Both the position numbers and the translations under genes were made by a program. From VXNE01 sp965205735 (lineage in GTDB: Bacteria; Pseudomonadota; Gammaproteobacteria; Pseudomonadales; Azotimanducaceae): a stretch of 64,000 nt of DNA. The stretch lies in contig OZ242179.1 in the NCBI GenBank assembly GCA_965205735.1, positions 1,178,001 to 1,242,000 of the forward strand, read 5' to 3'. The notes beneath the pieces were generated by a model. That model was not told the DNA's origin. It saw nothing but the letters and a program-made list of their open reading frames with translations, and did not search any database. Of this stretch, positions 16,602 to 25,373 are shown piece after piece (the first letter of the stretch is position 1; the number at the start of each line of letters is the position of its first letter).

Positions 16602-17729
16602 ATGAACGAGCGCGGTGTGCTGATCGCCAATCTCGGATCACCCGCCGGCTGCGACGCCGCCTCGGTGCGCCGCTATCTGAACGAGTTCCTGATGGACCCC
16701 TACGTCATGGACGTGCCGTGGCCGATACGCCGCATGATCGTGTCCGCTTTCATTCTTCCGCGCCGGCCGCGACGCAGCGCGGCGGCGTACCAGGCGATCT
16801 GGCGCGATGACGAACCGGGGTCTCCTCTCGTTCACCATACGATGGCGCTGGCGGACCGCGTCCGCGGCTTGACCGGCCTGCGGGTCGCCGCAGGCATGCG
16901 CTATGGCGCACCTGGTCTGGCCGACGGTATCGCGACCTTGGGCGACGTGGATGAAATCCTTCTCGTCCCCATGTACCCGCAACACGCCGAATCGACGCGA
17001 ACTACCACGATCGAGCGGGTCAACGCGCTGACGACCGTGCCCGTGCGCGTGATGCCGCCCTTCTACGCGCGGGCGGCGTTCCTGGACGGTGTCGCCCGGC
17101 TGGTGCGCGCGACCATGGCCCCCGAAGACCACCTGGTCTTCAGCTATCACGGCTTGCCCGAGCGGCACCTCAAGAAAGCCGATCCAACCGGGTCGCATTG
17201 CCTCGCGATCGGCGATTGCTGCGAGACGCCCTCCCCCGCCCACGCCACCTGCTACCGGCACCAATGTCTGGAAACCACGCGAGCGCTTGCGCAGCGTCTC
17301 GGCATCGTTGCGAGGGGTGCCCCCTCGCGCTCCCCGGCTGAGGGCTCCTTGCTTGCGAGGGGTGCCCCCTCGCGCTCCCCGGCTGAGGGCTCCTTGCTTG
17401 CGAGGGGTGCCCCCTCGCGCTCCCCGGCTGAGGGCTCTCGCTATTCCACGAGTTTCCAGTCACGCCTGGGCCGGCTGCCCTGGCTGCGTCCCTACACCGA
17501 CGAATTGCTGGAGGAACTGCCCCGACAAGGCATGCGTTCCATTACCGTGGCGTGTCCCGCTTTCACCGCGGACAACCTCGAGACGCTGGAAGAGATCGGC
17601 ATTCGGGGCCGGGAGACATTCATGACCGCGGGCGGCGTTTCGTTTCGACTCGCGCCGTGCCTCAACGACGACGAGGAGTGGGCCAGGGGCATTGCCGCCT
17701 GGTGCACCGATCCGCCCCCGGAACCGTAA
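16602..17729 (+). CDS. hemH: Ferrochelatase with a 43-residue triple repeat insertion
   Basis: 375 residues from the ATG at 16602 (MNERGVLIANLGSP). The catalytic His is in SYHGLPERH (His183), and the acidic partner lies in FTADNLETLEEI. Cysteines in SHCLAIGDCC and HATCYRHQC resemble ferrochelatases with an Fe-S cluster. The enzyme inserts iron into protoporphyrin IX at the inner membrane face. Residues about 237-279 are three tandem copies of the peptide ARGAPSRSPAEGSLL, encoded by three 45-nt family units, inserted between RALAQRLGI and STSFQSRLGRLPW. The reading frame and C-terminus are otherwise normal, so the protein may still fold with an extended loop. Confidence 0.9.
   Translation: MNERGVLIANLGSPAGCDAASVRRYLNEFLMDPYVMDVPWPIRRMIVSAFILPRRPRRSAAAYQAIWRDDEPGSPLVHHTMALADRVRGLTGLRVAAGMRYGAPGLADGIATLGDVDEILLVPMYPQHAESTRTTTIERVNALTTVPVRVMPPFYARAAFLDGVARLVRATMAPEDHLVFSYHGLPERHLKKADPTGSHCLAIGDCCETPSPAHATCYRHQCLETTRALAQRLGIVARGAPSRSPAEGSLLARGAPSRSPAEGSLLARGAPSRSPAEGSRYSTSFQSRLGRLPWLRPYTDELLEELPRQGMRSITVACPAFTADNLETLEEIGIRGRETFMTAGGVSFRLAPCLNDDEEWARGIAAWCTDPPPEP
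17310..17438 (+). repeat. Three tandem 45-nt family units inside hemH
   Basis: Units start at 17310, 17355 and 17400, exact 45-base spacing, with stem GCGAGGGGTGCCCCCTCGC, tail GCTCCCCGGCTGAGGGCTC and linker CTTGCTT. The tail carries GAG where most other copies have GAA, so this array was amplified locally from one unit. Confidence 0.95.
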
Positions 17730-17795
17730 GATTCACCAACCCGCTGATCGGGTGAAGCGGTCCTGCCGGCATCGCTTTCCCTGCGCGTAGACCCG

Positions 17796-18230
17796 TCAGT
17801 CACCTACTTCCCGCAACAGGGAGGACCCCATCGCGCCCCAAAGTAGCGGCAGCGAAGCATCAATGAGTATCCAGACCGTGGCAGCCGTATCGATCCCAGG
17901 CGCGGCGTACACCGGACTCAGGAGAGTGAACCAATTCCACAAGAACATGATCCCCACAAACAGGAAGCCGTAGAAAAGCGTGTTCGCGGCGAGATATGCG
18001 CGGGTGACCTCGGCACCGTCGCCGTCCACGGCTTTCTTGCGGACGTAGGCGGTTCTCAAGCCTAGCAGGATCGCCAGCACCATCACCGGGTTCAGGACAT
18101 CCCAGACCGGGCTATACGGCTGACCTGTGTCGGACGTGTAGTAGAGCGGCTCGACCACCGTGTGCACCGCGACCAGGACCGCCATCGCGATGAGAAATAC
18201 GCCGGCGACTCGATTGAACATATCCATCAT
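17796..18230 (-). CDS. Small four-helix membrane protein, function unknown
   Basis: 144 residues with four predicted membrane segments (VAGVFLIAMAVLVAVHTVV, VLNPVMVLAILLGL, TLFYGFLFVGIMFLWNWF, TVWILIDASLPLLWGAMGS). I do not recognise the family with certainty. It stands alone, convergent with hemH and upstream-adjacent to a MITE. The starts ATG ATG at 18230/18227 are both possible. Confidence 0.65.
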   Translation of the reverse strand: MMDMFNRVAGVFLIAMAVLVAVHTVVEPLYYTSDTGQPYSPVWDVLNPVMVLAILLGLRTAYVRKKAVDGDGAEVTRAYLAANTLFYGFLFVGIMFLWNWFTLLSPVYAAPGIDTAATVWILIDASLPLLWGAMGSSLLREVGD

Positions 18231-18377
18231 CTCCTACATCTCCTACATCGGTAATGCCAATACATCGGCAATCCCAACAGACAATACCACCCGGCCTTGC
18301 GCAAGGCTTTATCGGCAATGATCGTGGGTCAAGCGCGCCGAGCCGGGCGCGCCGAGGGCTCAACCGGCTTCCGCGCC

Positions 18378-18646
18378 CTAGTGTCGTGTCACGCGAGTTC
18401 TGGCGCTTCAGAGTTCGCCATGCGCGTCAATGCAAGGCGTGGTCCGCAGGGAATATCGGGCATATTCGCAAGGGCCACAACGCGGCAGTGGCGTGCATGG
18501 CGATCTCCCGAAGGGCGCGCCCCACGGGGCCCGTGGCCGCGTTGCGCCCCTTGGCAATGGAGCCGACCATTCCCGGCGGGGACGCGCCTTGCCACAGACC
18601 CCGTGGGACGCGCTGAAGCGTCATAACTCGCGTGACACGACACTAG
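18378..18646. mobile_element. Foldback MITE, about 269 bp, flanked by CTAG
   Basis: Both ends read CTAGTGTCGTGTCACGCGAG in inverted orientation, and the similarity continues through CGCTTCAG and, imperfectly, across most of each arm, so the whole element can fold back on itself. There is no open frame of its own. The right CTAG contains the TAG stop of the acetyl-CoA carboxylase gene, so insertion at a CTAG target preserved that stop. It fills most of the 412-base gap between the small membrane protein and the carboxylase; nothing else is evident there. Confidence 0.85.
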
Positions 18647-21600
18647 GTCGGCTTGACAACGAACAACAGGTCGCCGGCGTTGACTTGCTGGCCGCTCGTG
18701 ACGTTGACGTGGGTCACTTCGTATTCGCCATCGCGGTAGAGGCCATTGTCCCCCGAGTTGTAGTCCCCGAGCCGCAGAGGAGCAAATATCTTGAACGCCT
18801 CAAGCTGACACAGAATGTCATTCAGGCCGATGCGTTGGCCAAGCTGGACGTATTCGGGTTCCGCTGGTGACGGCGTCGCGAAAAAGATGCCCGCGGACGG
18901 CGACAGCACGCGCAGTTCGACGCTGTTCTCTATGCGGATGGCATCGCTGCCGATGTCGCCCGGACGAGGCCCGGCGGCGCTTTCTATCTCCTCGATCAGC
19001 GAGTCGACTTCCCCGTTTTCGAGAAACGCCGGCAAATAGCCGGTGTCGTAGTCGCCCGCGAGGAACGTCGGATCCCGCAACACGCGTTTGACCAGCGCGA
19101 TGTTCGTCGCGATGCCTTCTATGCGCACCTGGTCCAGGTAGTTCGCAAGCTTGGCTGCCGTCTCGGCGCGGTCCCGGCCGTGCACGATCACCTGGCCGAT
19201 CATGCTGTCGTAGTAGGGCGATATGAACTTGTTCGGTCCCGCGATGCTGATGACGTCCATGTCCGGGGCCGAAGGGAACTCGCACGCGGTGATCGTGCCG
19301 GGGCTCGGTTGAAAGGAGTGATCTCCTGCCGCTATGCGCTCGGCGTTGATGCGGGCTTCAATGGCATAGCCGTTCTCGCGCACCTCGAGGTCGGCGATGC
19401 TTTCCCCGGCGGCGATGTTGAACTGTTCGCCAACGATGTCGACGCCGGACACCATCTCCGTAACCGGATGCTCCACCTGTAGCCGCGTATTCATTTCCAT
19501 GAAGTAGACCGCCTGGGTATCGAGGTCGTAGATGAACTCGACGGTACCGGCGCCGACGTATCGCACCTCGTCGGCGAGCGCCGCCGCGTGTTTTCGCACG
19601 GCGGCTTCGAGGTCGCCGGGCAGCAAGGTCGAACCGGACTCTTCGATCACCTTCTGCTTGTCCCGCTGCACGCTGCAATCGCGCAGGCCAAGCACCTTCG
19701 TGTTGCCATGGTAGTCCCGCAGGATCTGCGCTTCGATGTGACGCAGCGAGGTGATGTACTTCTCCAGGTAGACATCGCCGTTGCCGAAAGCCGCGCGAGC
19801 CTCCGCGGAAACGCGCTGAAACAACTCGTGGAAGCGATCCCGCGACTCAACCACCTGGATGCCCTTGCCGCCGCCCCCGTGCACCGCCTTGATCAGTATC
19901 GGGTAACCGATCTCGTCGGCCAACGCCGCCGCTCGGTCGACCTCGGTCACGATTCCGTGGCTGCCCGGCACCACGGGCACGCCCAGGCGCATCGCGGTCG
20001 TGATGGCGTTCGATTTGTTCCCCATGATGTCCATCGTGACCGTGGACGGGCCGATGAAGTTGATCCCGCGCGAGCGGACGAGTTCGGCGAACTGGCTGCT
20101 CTCCGATAGGAAACCGATGCCGGGATGCAAAGCGTCCACGCCCTCGTGTTCGGCCACGGAAATGACGGAAAGCGCATTGAGATAGCTTTCGTCCGGCGTG
20201 GCGCCGCCGATGCATACCACCGAATCGCGTTCCGAGAGCATGTCGACGGGTAGCGATTCCATGTCCGGATCCGACTGCACCAGGACAACCGAGACCCCAC
20301 GGCGCTGGGCGATGCGGATCAGTTTGACCGCGGTACAGCCGCGTCCGTGAATCAATACCTTCGACACGGGTCGGATCAGGTCGGCCGGTTTCACCGTCGG
20401 TCGGGAAGGCGCGGTCATACGTCGTTCCTGACTGAGCACGCCCGCCATGACGCGATTGACGACGTCGGTCACCGACTCGACCGGGACAGGAATATCGGGG
20501 TCGATTTTCCGCAGTTCGTCGTCCAGATCGGGCAACAGCGGATGTTTGACCAGACCCTGCATCGCCCCGGGCGTGTCGCAGAGATAGTTGGAGAGGATTG
20601 CGTCCATCGGGAGGTTGGACGGCACGACGATCTGTCCCGCGAACGGCATGCTGGCACCGGATAAGTAGTACGTCTGCGCCAACGGATGCGTGACGAAGCT
20701 CGCTTGCGCGCCGCCCGTGCAGTCGCCGAATCCGAACATGATGACGGGCAGGTCGTAGTCGCGGACGAAACGGGTGATGCGGTCGTTGATGGCCGCCATG
20801 GAGAACAGCGCGCCCGCGCCCTCCTTCGTCTGCATCCCTCCGGACGAGATGAAGCAGATCACCGGCAGGTGCCGTTCCGAGCATTCGACCAGCAGTTTGC
20901 AGAACTTCTCCGCGCTGGCCATATCGAAGGCGCCGGCCTGGAAGTTGGCGTTCGAGATGACAGCGCCGACGCGCAGACCTCCATCGCCGTCATTGAACCG
21001 ACCGATCCCGGTGATGACGCCACACGGCGTGGTGGCGTTTGCCAGCGCGGTCTCGATGGACTGGCGCAGGCCGGGAAATTCGCAAGGATCGGAGCTCAGG
21101 AGGTCTGCGAACAGTTCTTTGAAGTCGGAAAAGAACATGTCGATGAATGCATTCGGCGCCGTGGCGCGCCGCGACTTGAACCGCTGCAACGTGTTCTGGA
21201 TGCGCAGATCGCGGTAGGCGATGTGGAGCCGATTCCAGAAGTCCTTGCGGCCGATCTTTCGCGGCGCGATGCGCCCGTCGTAGCGGCGGCCGTCCCATTC
21301 CGAGCGCAGATACGACAGCAGCAGCCTGTCGAACACGAAGGTGACGACCACGAAGAGCGTGTCCGGCAAGTGCGCGAAAGCCCGCTTTTTCCACTCTTCC
21401 ACGGCGCGGAAGAAGTCGCCGGACCGGGAATTGTCGGCGATGCGCCTGTACCAGTCGAAAAACTGGCCCTTGAGACGCCCGGTGAGTTGTTCGGATGTCG
21501 CGTCGGCCGGTGCGTCGAAAGTCATGCCCTTGACCGCCGCCGCGAACGCGAGGTCGATCAGTCCCGACAGGGAGGTCTTGGACAAGCTGCGCGTGCGGCC

Positions 21601-23526
21601 GGCTTCTTCGGCGATGGAGTCGAGACTTGCGATGGTGTGATCGTAGACGGCGTCGAACAGCAGGAAGTTCTCGCACTCCGACGCGAAGTCCTCGCGCAGA
21701 TCATCTTCGAGCAGCACGTCGAGCACCGTGCGCTCACCGACCTCCGCCTCGCCTGCCGGGGTGACGATGAACGACGGATACCGGTCCTCGAGGATCATCC
21801 GGTTGACCACCAGGGGCGAGGCGGACCGGCGCGCCGCCTGCGCGAGATCGGCCTTGGCGACCAGATCGTCCATCGGCCCCTCGGTCATGGCCAGGTTCAG
21901 TTCCGCCGCCAATTGCGAACGAACGAAGGCGTCGGATTTGCCATCGAGATGTTCCGGCGAGAGCAACTTGCCGCCTTCGTGGGTGAAGCGCTGGCGCAGC
22001 AACGGCCCGAACGCGGGATCGCGCGCGATCGCCCGGAGCAAGGCGCGCGGCTCGCGAATCTCGTCCACGCCGACCAGGGCTCGGACCTCCGCGTGGTTCG
22101 TCAGATAGTGTTTCAAGGCGCCGAAGTTGCCCGTCGCGGCGGACTTCCAGCGGTTGTAGAGGTGCATGCCGACGTCGCTCAGCAGGGTCGCGCGGGCTTC
22201 CCGGTAGTTCTTTGCCGGCTCGCCCAGGAACAGTCGCGCGAAGCGGCCGCGCTCATCGCCGAGGGCCTCTTTCCTCGCGACGTAGTTCTTCCACGCACGC
22301 GAGAGCACATCGTCGTAGCGAATCTGATCCGGATCCTGCATCCACTTCAGAAACACCCGCCTGCGCTCGCGCGCCGCGCGCGCCGCCAATTCGCCTTCCG
22401 GCAGAACCTGTTGCGCGAGGCGACCGTATTGCTGCTTGGAGGTGGCCTTGATGCGCCGGCGGCAGCCAAGATAGCGGAGATAGCGATTGGCAACGCCGAA
22501 CACATTCGGATACTCGGTGGGGTTCCGCGACACCCTGAACGCCCCGCTCTCCTGTATCCGTCGCAGACGTTCGGAGGGGGCGAGGTAGCGCTCCAGGCTG
22601 CGCCGATAGTGATCGAGGATGTAGGGATTGTCCGCGACGAACGATGTCGTCCGCGCCTCTATGGACTGAATGCCGGAGACGATGGCCAGGCGGAGGTTCT
22701 CGAGGGTCCCCTCCTCGCCCGGACTGTAGTCGATGACGCCGTCGATGTTGCCCTGGCCGTACAACTCGAACGGCGACAGGCCGACGCGCTTGGCGCACTG
22801 TTGCCAGGACAGGTTCAGCCGACGCGCGATGCTGGCGAGGCCCTGGGGCTGGATCGTGCTGAAGACGCCGTCGCGCACCGATAGCAGGAGGTTGCTCGCC
22901 GCCAGCGGAATGGCGCCGCCGGAATAGCCGAGGCCGAAGATGATGCCGAGGTTGGGCACATGCACGCCGGACATCTGGGTGATCAGCCTGGAGATACTGT
23001 GCGCCTGGTTGTTGCGATTCGCCTCGGCCTGGGCGTCCGCGCCCGGCGTGTCCATGAAGGTGACGATCGGGATTGCCCGATAGGCGGACTCCGCCACCCA
23101 ATCGGCGGCGGCGTTATGGTGTTCGGGTCCCCAGACGCCGTTGTTCACTGAACGGTCCTGCGCGATGAACGCGATCGGGCGCCGCACGCCATCGAAATCC
23201 ATGTTCAGGATGCAAGCAAAGAAAGGCCCGTCCCGCACTTCGTCGCCGGACCTTTCACCCAGACGCAATATGACCTCGGGCGCCGGCGTGCGGCGCGTGT
23301 CTTCAGCGCCGGCCACGACGGCTTCGATGTAGGAATCGATGTCCATGTTCGCCAGCACATCCCGCCGGCGCGCTATTTCCGTCTCCTCCAGCAGGCCGCG
23401 CATGGACCGGTCCTGACCAGTACCGGGACTGGGAAACAGCGAGAAGTCCTGGGCCAGACTCTCGGCGATAAAATAGAGCCGGTCATTGACCGACGCGGTT
23501 TTGATCAATCCCGAACCCATATGCAT
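18643..23526 (-). CDS. Single-chain multidomain acetyl-CoA carboxylase
   Basis: About 1627 residues from the ATG at 23526 (MHMGSGLIK). In order: an AccA-like carboxyltransferase alpha region (about 125-285, with IVTFMDTPGADAQAEA), a long helical linker, an AccD-like carboxyltransferase beta region (about 830-1010, ISSGGMQTKEGAGALFSMAA and FGDCTGGAQASF), a biotin carboxylase (from about 1053; ATP-grasp HGGGGKGIQ near 1215; catalytic MEMNTRLQVEHPVTE near 1345), and a biotinyl domain whose attachment motif is LEAFKIF near 1575, not the usual EAMKM. All activities for malonyl-CoA synthesis are thus on one chain, in an order unlike eukaryotic ACC. The frame is open upstream to 24684, but that part is antisense to two real genes. 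Confidence 0.88.
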   Translation of the reverse strand: MHMGSGLIKTASVNDRLYFIAESLAQDFSLFPSPGTGQDRSMRGLLEETEIARRRDVLANMDIDSYIEAVVAGAEDTRRTPAPEVILRLGERSGDEVRDGPFFACILNMDFDGVRRPIAFIAQDRSVNNGVWGPEHHNAAADWVAESAYRAIPIVTFMDTPGADAQAEANRNNQAHSISRLITQMSGVHVPNLGIIFGLGYSGGAIPLAASNLLLSVRDGVFSTIQPQGLASIARRLNLSWQQCAKRVGLSPFELYGQGNIDGVIDYSPGEEGTLENLRLAIVSGIQSIEARTTSFVADNPYILDHYRRSLERYLAPSERLRRIQESGAFRVSRNPTEYPNVFGVANRYLRYLGCRRRIKATSKQQYGRLAQQVLPEGELAARAARERRRVFLKWMQDPDQIRYDDVLSRAWKNYVARKEALGDERGRFARLFLGEPAKNYREARATLLSDVGMHLYNRWKSAATGNFGALKHYLTNHAEVRALVGVDEIREPRALLRAIARDPAFGPLLRQRFTHEGGKLLSPEHLDGKSDAFVRSQLAAELNLAMTEGPMDDLVAKADLAQAARRSASPLVVNRMILEDRYPSFIVTPAGEAEVGERTVLDVLLEDDLREDFASECENFLLFDAVYDHTIASLDSIAEEAGRTRSLSKTSLSGLIDLAFAAAVKGMTFDAPADATSEQLTGRLKGQFFDWYRRIADNSRSGDFFRAVEEWKKRAFAHLPDTLFVVVTFVFDRLLLSYLRSEWDGRRYDGRIAPRKIGRKDFWNRLHIAYRDLRIQNTLQRFKSRRATAPNAFIDMFFSDFKELFADLLSSDPCEFPGLRQSIETALANATTPCGVITGIGRFNDGDGGLRVGAVISNANFQAGAFDMASAEKFCKLLVECSERHLPVICFISSGGMQTKEGAGALFSMAAINDRITRFVRDYDLPVIMFGFGDCTGGAQASFVTHPLAQTYYLSGASMPFAGQIVVPSNLPMDAILSNYLCDTPGAMQGLVKHPLLPDLDDELRKIDPDIPVPVESVTDVVNRVMAGVLSQERRMTAPSRPTVKPADLIRPVSKVLIHGRGCTAVKLIRIAQRRGVSVVLVQSDPDMESLPVDMLSERDSVVCIGGATPDESYLNALSVISVAEHEGVDALHPGIGFLSESSQFAELVRSRGINFIGPSTVTMDIMGNKSNAITTAMRLGVPVVPGSHGIVTEVDRAAALADEIGYPILIKAVHGGGGKGIQVVESRDRFHELFQRVSAEARAAFGNGDVYLEKYITSLRHIEAQILRDYHGNTKVLGLRDCSVQRDKQKVIEESGSTLLPGDLEAAVRKHAAALADEVRYVGAGTVEFIYDLDTQAVYFMEMNTRLQVEHPVTEMVSGVDIVGEQFNIAAGESIADLEVRENGYAIEARINAERIAAGDHSFQPSPGTITACEFPSAPDMDVISIAGPNKFISPYYDSMIGQVIVHGRDRAETAAKLANYLDQVRIEGIATNIALVKRVLRDPTFLAGDYDTGYLPAFLENGEVDSLIEEIESAAGPRPGDIGSDAIRIENSVELRVLSPSAGIFFATPSPAEPEYVQLGQRIGLNDILCQLEAFKIFAPLRLGDYNSGDNGLYRDGEYEVTHVNVTSGQQVNAGDLLFVVKPT

Positions 23527-23587
23527 ACCGGGTCGGCTACTGTAATGTAAACGCTCTCGAATCCGCAAACTTTCAAATGGTTGCCAA

Positions 23588-24118
23588 ATGGCCGGCGAAG
23601 CGGCAAGTAAATCCTTGCAAATCGCGGTGTTAACCGTTTCCGATACCCGCACCGAGGCGGACGACACCTCCGGCGACATCCTTTGCGAGCGCTTGGAGGA
23701 GGCTGGACACGCGCTGGTCCAGCGCGCGATCGAGATCGACGACGTGTACCGCATCCGGGCCCGGGCGTCGGCGTGGATAGCCGATCCGGGCATCGACGCG
23801 ATCCTCGCCACCGGCGGCACGGGCTTCTCGAACCGCGACAGCACGCCGGAAGCCCTGCTGCCCCTGTTGGACAAAACCATCGATGGGTTCGGCGAACTGT
23901 TCCGGCAAGTCTCGCTCACCCAGATCGGCAGTTCCACCATCCAGTCCCGCGCGTTGGGAGGCCTGGCCAACGGCACGCTGATCTTCGCCCTGCCGGGTTC
24001 CACCAACGCCTGCCGCACCGGCTGGGACGAAATCCTGCGGGACCAGCTCGACGCCGATTTCAAACCCTGCAATTTCGCCGAGTTGATCCCGCGATTCAGG
24101 CAGCGCCAGTCGGCATGA
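23588..24118 (+). CDS. moaB: MoaB/Mog family molybdopterin biosynthesis protein
   Basis: 176 residues. The start LQIAVLTVSDTRTEADDTSG and the signature GGTGFSNRDSTPEALLPL identify the MoaB/Mog fold, which adenylylates molybdopterin (Mog) or is a related paralogue (MoaB). It is divergent from the carboxylase gene and 62 bases before the thiolase. The molybdenum enzyme MsrP elsewhere in the window is one possible client. MoaB versus MogA cannot be separated by eye. Confidence 0.88.
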   Translation: MAGEAASKSLQIAVLTVSDTRTEADDTSGDILCERLEEAGHALVQRAIEIDDVYRIRARASAWIADPGIDAILATGGTGFSNRDSTPEALLPLLDKTIDGFGELFRQVSLTQIGSSTIQSRALGGLANGTLIFALPGSTNACRTGWDEILRDQLDADFKPCNFAELIPRFRQRQSA

Positions 24119-24180
24119 ATCGCGCGGCAGAACAAATCCATCGCGCCCCGGCGCACCGCACATAAAAGGAAAGAACTCCC

Positions 24181-25323
24181 ATGAACGATGTCTTCATCCT
24201 CGGCGCGCAACGCACGCCCATCGGCAGCTTTCTCGGCACCCTCGCTGACAGATCCGCGCCGCAACTCGGCGCACGCGCCATAGAGTCCGCCACGACTGAC
24301 GCCGGCGTCGAACCGGACGCCATCGACGAAGTGCTCATGGGTTGCGTGCTTGGGGCGGGTGTCCGGCAGGCGCCCGCGCGCCAGGCAATGCGTCTCGCCG
24401 GCTTGCCGGACGCCGTGGGCGCAACCACCGTGAACAAGGTGTGCGGCTCCGGCATGAAGTGCGCCATGCTCGGTGCCGACCTCATTCGTGCCGGCAGCGC
24501 CAAGCGCGTTGTCGCCGGCGGCATGGAGAGCATGTCCAACGCGCCCTATCTCCAGGCCAAGGCACGCCGGGGGCACCGCATGGGCCACGGCGAAATCTCC
24601 GATTCGATGTTCACCGACGGCCTCGAAGACGCTGACACCGGCGCGTCCATGGGCAGCTTCGCCCAGACGACCGCGGATGCGCACCAGATCACGCGGGAAG
24701 ACATGGACGCGTTCGCCATCGCCTCCGTGACAAAGGCCCTGGGCGCGATGGACGGCGGCAATCTCGAGCGCGAGATCGCGCCGTTCGACGACGTGCGCGA
24801 AGATGAACAGCCGCGCCGCTCCAGGATCGACCGGATTCCCACGCTGCGCCCGGTGTTCGCCAGGGACGGCACCATCACGGCGGCCAACGCGAGTTCCATC
24901 TCCGACGGCGCGTCAGCACTGGTGCTGGGCGACGCACCTGTCGACGGCAAGACGCCCCTCGCCCGCGTGGTTGGCCACACCACCCATTCGATCCACCCGT
25001 CGGACTTCACCATCGCGCCGGTCGGCGCCATCGAAAAGCTGTTGTCCCAGGTCGGTTGGAGCACCGACGACGTGGACCTGTTTGAAATCAACGAAGCGTT
25101 CGCCATGGTGACCATGCTCGCCATCGCCGAACTGGGGCTCGACGCGGACAGGGTAAACCTCTACGGCGGCGCCTGCGCCCAGGGACATCCCATCGGCTCG
25201 ACCGGCAGCCGACTACTCGTGACGCTGGCGCACGCGCTCGAAGCGACCGGAGGCAGAAGGGGCGTTGCGGCCTTGTGCATCGGCGGCGGCGAATCGACCG
25301 CGATGGCGATCGAGCGGGTGTAA
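24181..25323 (+). CDS. Acetyl-CoA acetyltransferase (thiolase)
   Basis: 380 residues, thiolase family length. The acylated cysteine is Cys88 in NKVCGSGMK; the C-terminal GGACAQGHPIGSTGSR and LCIGGGESTAM carry the His and second Cys. It condenses or cleaves acyl-CoA; a biosynthetic AtoB/PhaA type is likely from length and N-terminus. A ribosome site resembling AAAGGAAAG precedes the ATG. Together with the single-chain carboxylase and the adjacent ketoacyl synthase it forms an acyl-chain cluster. Confidence 0.92.
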   Translation: MNDVFILGAQRTPIGSFLGTLADRSAPQLGARAIESATTDAGVEPDAIDEVLMGCVLGAGVRQAPARQAMRLAGLPDAVGATTVNKVCGSGMKCAMLGADLIRAGSAKRVVAGGMESMSNAPYLQAKARRGHRMGHGEISDSMFTDGLEDADTGASMGSFAQTTADAHQITREDMDAFAIASVTKALGAMDGGNLEREIAPFDDVREDEQPRRSRIDRIPTLRPVFARDGTITAANASSISDGASALVLGDAPVDGKTPLARVVGHTTHSIHPSDFTIAPVGAIEKLLSQVGWSTDDVDLFEINEAFAMVTMLAIAELGLDADRVNLYGGACAQGHPIGSTGSRLLVTLAHALEATGGRRGVAALCIGGGESTAMAIERV

Positions 25324-25373
25324 TAGCGCCCGCCAGCCTCTACAATCGGGCTATCCCGGAGCCGGCAACAGCG

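Noticed and set aside
20686..22884. 732-codon open frame on the plus strand
   Set aside because: It is the antisense shadow of the carboxylase gene, rich in R, G, A and H, with no family features.
23527..24684. Upstream extension of the carboxylase reading frame by almost 390 codons
   Set aside because: It lies antisense to the clear moaB and thiolase genes and has no carboxylase-like sequence; high-GC DNA often keeps the antisense frame open.
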